Source: Candidatus Rokuibacteriota bacterium (lineage in GTDB: Bacteria > JAUVQV01). From it: a DNA stretch of 5,004 nucleotides. Below the pieces are notes generated by a model that searched no databases, was not told the origin of the DNA, and saw nothing but the letters and a program-made list of their open reading frames with translations. The stretch lies in contig JAUWCW010000180.1 in NCBI GenBank assembly GCA_030609125.1, positions 1 through 5,004 of the forward strand, read 5' to 3'. The number at the start of each line of letters is the position of its first letter. The stretch's first letter is position 1. Positions 1 through 4,942 of this stretch are shown piece by piece. Position numbers and translations under genes: made by a program.

Positions 1-705
1 CTCGTAGGGCCTCCCGTCGTAGTGGCCGCTGAGCTCAACGGCTGTCGCGCCGCTCTCGCGGAACATCTCCTCCAGCTCCGCCGCCTCGAGGCAGATGAGC
101 GTCAGGTGGGTGGTCCGCATCGACTCGGGGGCGGCGATGGGGGCGAGGAGAAGCTCCACGTAGGCGTGAGGGCCGCAGCGGTGGACCCCCTTCACGATCA
201 GTGCCTCCCCCTCGGGACGGGAGGAGCGGCGGCACTTCTGCCACAGCACAGGACCTTCGGGAAAACGCCAGAGGTTGAGCAGATGGACAGCGATTGCCCC
301 CCCCTTGCGGACGGCTCCGACCATGGAGGCCGCCGCCCGGCGCACCGTCGCCCTGTCCGGCGCCAGCGCCAGGGAGTTGCCTACGCAGAGGGCCGCGTCG
401 AAGGCTTCAGGCGGGCGGACCGGTTCGTCATACCCCCGCACCGCCCAGCGCAATCCGTCCGGCTCCCCGAAGGAGGCGCGGGCGCGCTCGATCATGCGGG
501 GACTGATGTCCGCCCCCTCGACACGCATACCCCAGGAGTGAAAGAGTGCCGCGTGCTGACCGGTGCCGCAGGCGACGTCGAGGACGGACCCGGCGCCGAC
601 GCTCTCGAAGAACCGGCGGAAGAAGGGCTCCTCCCCCGCCAGGCGCTTCGGCCAGTCGACGAGGTCCTCGAAGACGTCGCTCAGCTCGATGGACTTCTCT
701 TCCAT
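1..705 (-). CDS. Class I SAM-dependent methyltransferase, C-terminus cut by window edge
   Basis: The minus strand is open from the ATG at 705 to base 1 (235 codons, no stop), so the gene leaves the window and the last residues are missing. The translation begins MEEKSIELSDVFEDLVDWPK. Motif I is VLDVACGTGQHA at residues 41-52 (glycine-rich SAM loop). The acidic end of strand beta-2 is in GADIS, with D66 the expected ribose-binding residue. FDAALCVGNSLALA near residues 108-121 fits motif II and the post-II region. These are standard Rossmann-fold methyltransferase marks. The GNS motif also occurs in glycine/sarcosine N-methyltransferase-like enzymes, but it is not specific and the substrate cannot be assigned. 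No other start lies in frame before the upstream TGA at 775-777. The Shine-Dalgarno at this ATG is weak; the strong AGGAGG at 735-740 is too far upstream. The enzyme is presumably cytosolic. Confidence is high for the family and low for the substrate. Confidence 0.9.
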   Translation of the reverse strand, partial: MEEKSIELSDVFEDLVDWPKRLAGEEPFFRRFFESVGAGSVLDVACGTGQHAALFHSWGMRVEGADISPRMIERARASFGEPDGLRWAVRGYDEPVRPPEAFDAALCVGNSLALAPDRATVRRAAASMVGAVRKGGAIAVHLLNLWRFPEGPVLWQKCRRSSRPEGEALIVKGVHRCGPHAYVELLLAPIAAPESMRTTHLTLICLEAAELEEMFRESGATAVELSGHYDGRPYE

Positions 706-768
706 GATCTTTGAGCCCCGATGCGGGACATGAGCCTCCTCGGTTGGCGGAGCGTATCGTTCAGGTGG

Positions 769-797
769 ATTGTTTCATCGCGTCGGGAGCGTGTCAA
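769..797 (-). promoter_or_regulatory. Candidate sigma70-type promoter for the methyltransferase gene
   Basis: On the minus strand a perfect TTGACA (797-792) is followed, after 17 bp, by AACAAT (774-769), a 4/6 match to TATAAT. Orientation and position fit the methyltransferase gene, giving a leader of roughly 55-60 nt before the ATG at 705. This is a consensus match only. Which sigma factor this organism uses here is unknown. Confidence 0.45.
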
Positions 798-817
798 TCT
801 CACCGCGCATGCGTTAT

Positions 818-890
818 GGGGTCAGCCCTTGAATCGTGAATGATCATCGCCAAAAAGGCAACGTCTTGTCACGATTCAAGGGCTGACCCC
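818..890. repeat. Perfect 22-bp inverted repeat, REP/RAYT-type palindrome
   Basis: The arms at 818-839 and 869-890 are exact reverse complements over 22 bp. The left arm begins GGGGTCAGCCCTTGAA. The 29-nt loop contains GCC-AAAAA-GGC (849-859), whose centre at 854 coincides exactly with the centre of the outer arms, so the whole 73 bp is one nested palindrome. From memory, GGGGTCAG...TTGA palindromes are common dispersed elements in proteobacterial genomes and are often associated with REP-associated tyrosine transposases (RAYT, IS200-like). No transposase lies in this window. No run of T follows either arm, so a classical intrinsic terminator is unlikely, although a hairpin this strong could still affect transcripts from either side. 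Confidence 0.8.
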
Positions 891-924
891 GTACTCCCCG
901 TTGTTCCGTGGAGGAGGTCATACC

Positions 925-1014
925 ATGGTGTCGAATGACTTTACACTTACGTCAGCTTTTTTACTATCCATGCTCGACATAATGGGTGACTATATAGTTA
1001 TCATATCTAACTAA
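925..1014 (+). CDS. Small ORF of 29 codons with strong Shine-Dalgarno, doubtful
   Basis: ATG at 925 is preceded by AGGAGGT (912-918) at a 6-nt spacing, the best ribosome binding site in the window. The frame runs 29 codons to TAA at 1012-1014. The peptide starts MVSNDFTLTSAFLLSMLDIM and ends DYIVIISN; it is fairly hydrophobic but has no clear signal peptide or known family. Its AT-rich codons differ from the GC-rich genes around it, which may only reflect a promoter region. If the treT-like promoter lies at about 974-1004, this ORF would need a separate upstream promoter, and none is obvious. It could be a leader peptide, a remnant of a gene start, or chance. Confidence 0.2.
   Translation: MVSNDFTLTSAFLLSMLDIMGDYIVIISN
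974..1013 (+). promoter_or_regulatory. Candidate promoter/operator of the treT-like gene
   Basis: In the AT-rich leader, TCGACA (974-979, 5/6 to TTGACA) is followed by TATCAT (999-1004, 5/6 to TATAAT), but the 19-bp spacing is long. The -10-like box lies inside a perfect 6-bp dyad, TAGTTA-N7-TAACTA (995-1013), a reasonable shape for a repressor site. A further half-site-like TAGTTG occurs at 1040-1045. An alternative pair, TTTACA (940-945) with TACTAT (962-967), has a 16-bp spacer. The boxes are weak and several combinations are possible in AT-rich DNA. Confidence 0.25.
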
Positions 1015-1073
1015 AACAACAAGTTACGAAGTGATATATTAGTTGGCATGTTTTGTGCAAATACCATGCACCG

Positions 1074-1094
1074 GGAGGAAACCATGACATGATG
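1074..1094 (+). promoter_or_regulatory. Ribosome binding site and crowded start region of the treT-like gene
   Basis: GGAGG at 1074-1078 faces three closely packed ATGs. The one at 1084 has the best spacing (5 nt) but reads ATG ACA TGA and stops at once. Those at 1089 and 1092 are in the glycosyltransferase frame at 10 and 13 nt. The TGA of the mini-ORF (1090-1092) overlaps the in-frame ATGATG. The true start is therefore probably 1089, but initiation at 1084 with restart is possible. Just upstream, GTGCA-N7-TGCAC (1055-1071) is a short dyad that could fold in the leader RNA. Confidence 0.5.
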
Positions 1095-2456
1095 GCGCAG
1101 AACCAGAGATTGGAACAACACAGGTTCATTCCATCGGGCAAACAGGGCGGGCTTCTCGCAAGGTATGAGGAAATCATCGGCAAGAAAGCCGTCGATGAGT
1201 TGAGGGAGTACCGTGAGGGCTTCAGCGGCAGGAGAATCATTCACGTAAACTCCACGTTCGTCGGTGGGGGAGTCGCCGAGATCCTGAGGAGGGAGGTGCC
1301 GCTGGCCAACGAACTCGGCATCACCACCGAATGGTACAGGATCAAAGGGAACGAAGAGTTTTTTGAGACCACGAAGGGATTCCACAACGCCCTTCAGGGC
1401 AGGATGCTCGATGATCCGGCGAGCCTGATCGCGAGATACCACGACTTTTACCAGAACGGAGGAGGAACCCTGAACAGGCCCCTCATCGACTTTCTTGGAA
1501 ACCTCTCCCGCGAGGACGTCGTGATCATCCACGACCCTCAGCCGCTTTACCTTATCCATCACATGAAGCAGTCTGAAGCGCTCAAACTGTGGAGAATCCA
1601 CATCGACACCACGACCCCGGACCCCCACACCATGTCCTTCGTCGTCGACCAGGCGACACATTACGACGGGATCATCTCCACCATGCACGAGTATGTCAAA
1701 CCTCACCTGAACGGCTACCGAAACATCTATATGCTGGCGCCTTCCATCGATCCTTTCAGCGACAAGAACAGAACCATGCTCACCGGAGAAGTGCGCGGCA
1801 GAATCACCCGCTTCGGCATCCAGACCGACAGGCCCCTTCTGGTGCAGGTGTCGAGACTCGATCCGTGGAAGGACCCGTGCGGGGTGATCGATGTGTTCGA
1901 GACCATCCGTGGATACGGCAGAGACTGTCATCTGGCGCTCGTCTACAATTCCGCCGACGATGACCCCGAAGGCGCCGCGATGGAAGAAATGGTGAAAAAG
2001 TACCGCGACAGAAGCCCTTACCGGGAAGACATCCACCTTGTGATCGGCGATGATCCCTTGGACGTAAACGCCTTTCAGAGGCACGCGGCCGTCGTAATTC
2101 AGAAATCCATTCGGGAAGGCTTTGGTCTGACCGTCACGGAAGCCCTCTTCAAAGAGGCCCCCACCGTCGTCAACGGAGTGGGCGGCATAACCCTGCAGGT
2201 GCTCGACGGCTCAACGGGCTTCTCCGTAAAACCCTACCGCGTGGATCGCAAGGCGCGGGCGATCTGCGCCGAGGAGTATGGCCGGCATGTCGACGAATTC
2301 GCCCGCACCTGCATCCGGGCGATGGATTCCCGCGAAGATTCCGCAAAAATCGGAAAGCGCGGGAGAGAAGCGGTGGTCGAGAAGTTTCTCGCCACCTCGA
2401 AACTGAAGAACCTTCTCGACATCATCCTCGACTGCGGCGCCGACGGCGCACACTGA
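1089..2456 (+). CDS. treT: TreT-like trehalose glycosyltransferring synthase (GT4)
   Basis: This 455-residue retaining glycosyltransferase of family GT4 (GT-B fold) is cytosolic. TreT makes trehalose from NDP-glucose and glucose, reversibly. The sequence matches what I recall of archaeal TreT throughout: HVNSTFVGGGVAE at residues 52-64, the EFF-TK-FHNALQG block, HDPQP at 148-152, HID at 171-173, PSIDP at 218-222, SRLDPWK with K261, VNAFQR near 326-331, and SIREGFGLTVTEA carrying the E343...E351 pair of the GT4 EX7E motif. At 455 residues it is some 40 longer than archaeal TreT (about 413), much of the excess being N-terminal. I chose ATG 1089 (or ATG 1092) because GGAGG lies at 1074-1078, 10 nt upstream; an in-frame TTG at 1053 would place that site inside the gene. 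The gene stands alone, with no transporter or other trehalose gene in view. The GT4 family is certain; TreT specificity is likely but untested, and a related NDP-sugar:sugar transferase is the alternative. Confidence 0.88.
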   Translation: MMAQNQRLEQHRFIPSGKQGGLLARYEEIIGKKAVDELREYREGFSGRRIIHVNSTFVGGGVAEILRREVPLANELGITTEWYRIKGNEEFFETTKGFHNALQGRMLDDPASLIARYHDFYQNGGGTLNRPLIDFLGNLSREDVVIIHDPQPLYLIHHMKQSEALKLWRIHIDTTTPDPHTMSFVVDQATHYDGIISTMHEYVKPHLNGYRNIYMLAPSIDPFSDKNRTMLTGEVRGRITRFGIQTDRPLLVQVSRLDPWKDPCGVIDVFETIRGYGRDCHLALVYNSADDDPEGAAMEEMVKKYRDRSPYREDIHLVIGDDPLDVNAFQRHAAVVIQKSIREGFGLTVTEALFKEAPTVVNGVGGITLQVLDGSTGFSVKPYRVDRKARAICAEEYGRHVDEFARTCIRAMDSREDSAKIGKRGREAVVEKFLATSKLKNLLDIILDCGADGAH

Positions 2457-2486
2457 ACCGGCGCGGACATACCCCATCTCCCGATC

Positions 2487-2548
2487 CATCTTTTGCCTTG
2501 ACACCCTTTTTCCTGTCAAGTGAAGATATCCGGCAGGACTCCAAAACC
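2487..2548. repeat. 62-bp direct repeat, copy 1, with CTTGACA/TGTCAAG dyad
   Basis: This block matches 4943-5004 at 59 of 62 positions; the three differences all lie in its last third. It contains a perfect 7-bp inverted repeat, CTTGACA (2497-2503) and TGTCAAG (2514-2520), around a CCCTTTTTCC loop, followed by GATATC (2525-2530). It fills most of the gap before the flavoprotein gene and ends 20 bp before that ATG. TTGACA inside the left arm looks like a -35 box, but no good -10 follows at 16-18 bp. Possible roles are a protein-binding operator, part of a promoter/leader shared by several genes, or a small dispersed repeat. No T-run follows either arm, which argues against an intrinsic terminator. 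Confidence 0.85.
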
Positions 2549-2568
2549 GAAGGGAAGGATTGGGGCAT

Positions 2569-3894
2569 ATGGATTCTCTTGAACTTCCAGACCCGTCTGA
2601 CATCGCGGTCATAGGAGGAGGCCCGGCCGGGACCTTCTTCAGCATCTTCGCCCTCCAGATGGCCAGAATGGTCGACAAAAACCTCAACCTCACGATTTAT
2701 GAACCCAAGGACTTTGCAGGTGAAGGGCCCTCCGGCTGCAACCGGTGCGGTGGAGTCGTCTCGGAGCTGTTGGTCCAGACGCTGGCGGTGGAGGGAATCA
2801 ACCTGCCGGAGTCGGTCGTTCAGAGGGGAATCAACTCTTACCGCCTTCACACCGCGAAGGGAAGCGTGTACATCAAGGCCCCCTCCAACGAGCATTCCAT
2901 AGCCACCGTCTACAGGGGAGGAGGGCCGAAGGGAGTCGTCGCGGAGGGGAAACAAAGCTTCGACGGCTTTCTTCTCGACCTCGCAAAAAGGGAGGGGGCG
3001 TCGCTGAGAAGGGAAAAGGTGAGCCGGGTAGAAGAAAAGAACGGCCGCCCCATGCTTTACACCCGGGACGGCCTGCTCCAGAAGGCGGACCTCGTCGTCG
3101 GTGCGTTCGGCGTGAACAGCCCGTCAGCCAGGGTATTCCGCGACTGTGATTTCGGATACAGCCCGCCGAAGACAATCAAAACCGCCATTGCCGAGATAGA
3201 ATTCAAAAGAGACATCATCCCCGAACATTTCGGCAACTCCATACATCTTTTCCTGCTTCCCGAAAGGGACATTAAATTCGCGGCGTTGATCCCCAAACAG
3301 ACCCATCTCACCCTCTGTGTCCTGGGGAAGAACATGAGCAAAAGCCGGGTCAGCGATTTTCTCTCCCATCCCGTGGTGAAAGGGGCGATGCCCCCGGGCG
3401 AGCGCTACGAGCTCTCCTGCACCTGTTTTCCTAAAATGAACGTCGGCGCTTCCCCCAGGCCGTACACCGCCCGGATCGTAATGTGGGGTGACGCCGGATC
3501 GACGCGCCTTTTCAAGGACGGCATTGGAGCAGCCTATCGCACCGGCAAGGCGGCCGCCTCTACCGCCATGTTTCACGGTGTCGGCAGGAGACATTTCGCG
3601 GACACGTTTTACAAGGTCCACCGGAGCATCGTGATAGACAACTGGTTCGGGCGGTATCTCTTCTTCATCACCGGCCTTTACAAGAAGCACGGCCTGATGA
3701 CGAGCGGCATGCTCAATGTGGTGGAAGACGAGCAGAAAGACCCCGAAAGCCGCCGGAGACTGAGCTACATCCTCTGGAACATGTTCACCGGAAGCGAGCG
3801 CTACAAAACCATCTTCCTCAAGGCGGTGGACCTGCCGATGCACCTGGACCTCTGGAAGGAGTTCGCCGGAATACTGTCAGGGAGAAGACCATGA
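2569..3894 (+). CDS. FAD-dependent oxidoreductase, geranylgeranyl reductase-like
   Basis: This 441-residue flavoprotein has an N-terminal Rossmann FAD site, DIAVIGGGPAG (residues 11-21, GxGxxG at 16-21), with E45 at the end of beta-2 as the expected ribose ligand. The later FAD motif GDAG (307-310) is followed by KDGIGAAYRTGKAA, the usual layout of the geranylgeranyl reductase/aromatic hydroxylase-like flavoproteins that reduce isoprenoid chains or act on lipophilic substrates. A CxxC in GCNRCGG (C57, C60) sits where the substrate or redox-active region begins. YRGGGPKG and SFDGFLLDLAKREGA follow as in that family. The C-terminal third has an aromatic, basic stretch (WFGRYLFFITGLYKKHG) that might touch the membrane, but there is no clear transmembrane helix or signal peptide. 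ATG 2569 is chosen because AAGGA (2555-2559) lies 9 nt upstream; TTG 2560 is less likely. Its stop overlaps the next start by ATGA. The substrate is unknown. Confidence 0.85.
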   Translation: MDSLELPDPSDIAVIGGGPAGTFFSIFALQMARMVDKNLNLTIYEPKDFAGEGPSGCNRCGGVVSELLVQTLAVEGINLPESVVQRGINSYRLHTAKGSVYIKAPSNEHSIATVYRGGGPKGVVAEGKQSFDGFLLDLAKREGASLRREKVSRVEEKNGRPMLYTRDGLLQKADLVVGAFGVNSPSARVFRDCDFGYSPPKTIKTAIAEIEFKRDIIPEHFGNSIHLFLLPERDIKFAALIPKQTHLTLCVLGKNMSKSRVSDFLSHPVVKGAMPPGERYELSCTCFPKMNVGASPRPYTARIVMWGDAGSTRLFKDGIGAAYRTGKAAASTAMFHGVGRRHFADTFYKVHRSIVIDNWFGRYLFFITGLYKKHGLMTSGMLNVVEDEQKDPESRRRLSYILWNMFTGSERYKTIFLKAVDLPMHLDLWKEFAGILSGRRP

Positions 3895-4757
3895 GAAGCA
3901 ACAGGCTGGGAAAAGAGTACCAGGGCGGAGAGGTGATCTTCCGTGAGGGAGACAAGGGCGATGTCATGTATGTCATCCAGTCCGGCGAGGTGGTTCTCAC
4001 GAAGAAAACTCCTTCGGGGGAATACACCCTGGCCTGCCTGGGAGCCGGTGAGATCCTCGGCGAAATGGCCCTTTTCGACAAGAAACCCAGGTCCGCGACC
4101 GCCACGGCCTCCGGCCCGGCGAGGCTTCTATCGGTGGACAAGCACAAGCTCTTTGAAAGCGTAAGCAACGATCCGACCCTGCTCTTCCGGATCCTGGAGA
4201 CAGGCGCCGGACGGCTGCGGAAGATAGGCGACGAGCTGACGACCGCCAGAAAACTGATAGCGGCGTTTCTCGAAACTTCCGCCAGCCTCGAGGAGACCTG
4301 CCGGATGATCATGGAGGAATGCAAAGAGGTCGTTCAGGCGGAAAACGGCTCACTGATGTTTCTCGACGACAGCGAAGCGAATCTCGCGGTGACCGCCGCC
4401 TTCGGCGCCGAGTCGGACCTCAAAATCCTCTTCAAGCCGGGCGAGGGGATTGCCGGCCGGGTTCTGCTGTCGGGAAAAGCTGAACGGATAGATGACGTCT
4501 CCGGCGACCCGGACTACGTCAAGGGAAACATCGAGATCCGATCCCTCCTCTGCGCACCGCTGAAAAACCAGGGTATGATTTTCGGCGTCATCAACATGAG
4601 CAGAACCTCGGGGCAATCCTTTGACGGCGAAGACCTCAGAGTGCTCATGTCGCTGGCCAATTTCGCGTCCATCGCCGTTCACAACGCCCTGCACTTCTCC
4701 CGCATCCACTCCACCATGCGCAAGCTGTCAATCCAGGCGTCGCTTCTGGACCTCTAG
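3891..4757 (+). CDS. cNMP-binding (CRP-like) plus GAF domain sensor protein
   Basis: This 288-residue protein has a cyclic nucleotide-binding beta-barrel at about residues 8-110: GEVIFREGDKGDVMYVIQSG, then the phosphate-binding cassette GEMALFDKKPRSATATA with conserved E58 and R67. A short helical linker leads to a GAF domain at about 130-268, with the typical PGEGIAGRVLLSGK, CAPL and FGVINM segments and a final SLANFASIAVHNAL helix. No helix-turn-helix, GGDEF, HD-GYP or kinase domain follows; only about 20 residues remain. An intact cassette suggests real cAMP/cGMP binding, but many such domains bind other ligands or none. The GAF ligand is unknown; the NKxxxF...DE motif of cNMP-binding GAF domains is not convincingly present. 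The start ATG overlaps the flavoprotein stop (ATGA, 3891-3894), with GGGAGA just upstream, so translational coupling is likely. A role as ligand-dependent partner or regulator of the flavoprotein is inference. The TAG stop abuts a palindromic element. Confidence 0.9.
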   Translation: MRSNRLGKEYQGGEVIFREGDKGDVMYVIQSGEVVLTKKTPSGEYTLACLGAGEILGEMALFDKKPRSATATASGPARLLSVDKHKLFESVSNDPTLLFRILETGAGRLRKIGDELTTARKLIAAFLETSASLEETCRMIMEECKEVVQAENGSLMFLDDSEANLAVTAAFGAESDLKILFKPGEGIAGRVLLSGKAERIDDVSGDPDYVKGNIEIRSLLCAPLKNQGMIFGVINMSRTSGQSFDGEDLRVLMSLANFASIAVHNALHFSRIHSTMRKLSIQASLLDL

Positions 4758-4931
4758 CCCGGATATTTCATGAACTTCGTTGCGAGAGCGTGGAGATTAC
4801 GTAAGATCAAGGGCTTTGCGCAGTTGAGCGGGTGAAGCTGTGCTGAAGCACAGCAAGGTCGTGAGACAAGAAAAGTCCTTGAGATCGCGTGATATCCTCG
4901 CTCGCAGCAGATGGCTCATGAAATTTCCGGG
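4758..4931. mobile_element. 174-bp MITE-like imperfect palindrome with 16-bp terminal inverted repeats
   Basis: The ends, CCCGGATATTTCATGA (4758-4773) and TCATGAAATTTCCGGG (4916-4931), are inverted repeats with one mismatch. Inner segments also pair around the same centre near 4844.5: TCAAGGGCTTT (4807-4817) with AAAGTCCTTGA (4872-4882, one mismatch), TGCGAG (4781-4786) with CTCGCA (4901-4906), and a perfect central hairpin GCTGTGC-TGAA-GCACAGC (4837-4854). It has no coding capacity. This is the shape of a non-autonomous miniature inverted-repeat element. The termini remind me of IS1380-type ends, but that is unverified memory. The 4-bp flanks are CTAG (left) and CCAG (right), only a near match for a target duplication. 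An alternative is a large structured RNA or a transcription-ending hairpin downstream of the operon. Confidence 0.7.
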
Positions 4932-4942
4932 CCAGTGTGCTG

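Larger units (their letters stand above)
706..1088. other. Divergent intergenic region between methyltransferase and treT-like gene
   Basis: This 383-bp gap separates two divergently oriented genes and holds no large ORF of its own. From left to right it contains the methyltransferase leader and promoter (to 797), a 73-bp perfect-arm palindrome (818-890), a 29-codon ORF with a strong Shine-Dalgarno (925-1014), and an AT-rich stretch from about 930 to 1070 that contrasts with the GC-rich genes on either side. The AT-rich part probably holds the promoter of the glycosyltransferase gene. No tRNA-like or riboswitch-like fold was recognised. Confidence 0.7.

Noticed and set aside
22-714. Plus-strand ORF of 230 codons over the methyltransferase region
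   Set aside because: The minus-strand frame has clear SAM-binding motifs, whereas the plus-strand translation is low-complexity and arginine/proline/glycine-rich, typical of a shadow frame.
1053-1088. TTG at 1053 as the treT start
   Set aside because: It would place the GGAGG ribosome site inside the coding sequence and has no Shine-Dalgarno of its own; ATG 1089 is better supported.
1011-2084. Long minus-strand ORF of 357 codons opposite the glycosyltransferase gene
   Set aside because: It is antisense to a well-supported GT4 gene, its translation shows no recognisable domain, and GC-rich codon structure commonly leaves the opposite strand open.
2437-2449. GCGCC-GAC-GGCGC hairpin near the treT stop as a terminator
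   Set aside because: The stem is short, lies inside the coding sequence and is not followed by a T-run.
2497-2520. CTTGACA...TGTCAAG as an intrinsic terminator for the treT-like gene
   Set aside because: A 7-bp stem of moderate GC with no downstream T-tract on either strand does not fit; the T-run is in the loop instead.
2498-2530. TTGACA in the 62-bp repeat as a standard sigma70 promoter
   Set aside because: The -35 match is perfect, but no hexamer resembling TATAAT lies at 16-18 bp; GATATC is too distant and too poor a match to call.
2422-2955. Minus-strand ORFs spanning the end of treT, the spacer and the flavoprotein start
   Set aside because: They overlap two supported plus-strand genes and have no recognisable domain. 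The peptide they share with an ORF at the right edge only reflects the 62-bp repeat.
3124-3843. Minus-strand ORF of 239 codons inside the flavoprotein gene
   Set aside because: It is fully antisense to a gene with clear FAD motifs and no independent start signal or family was seen.
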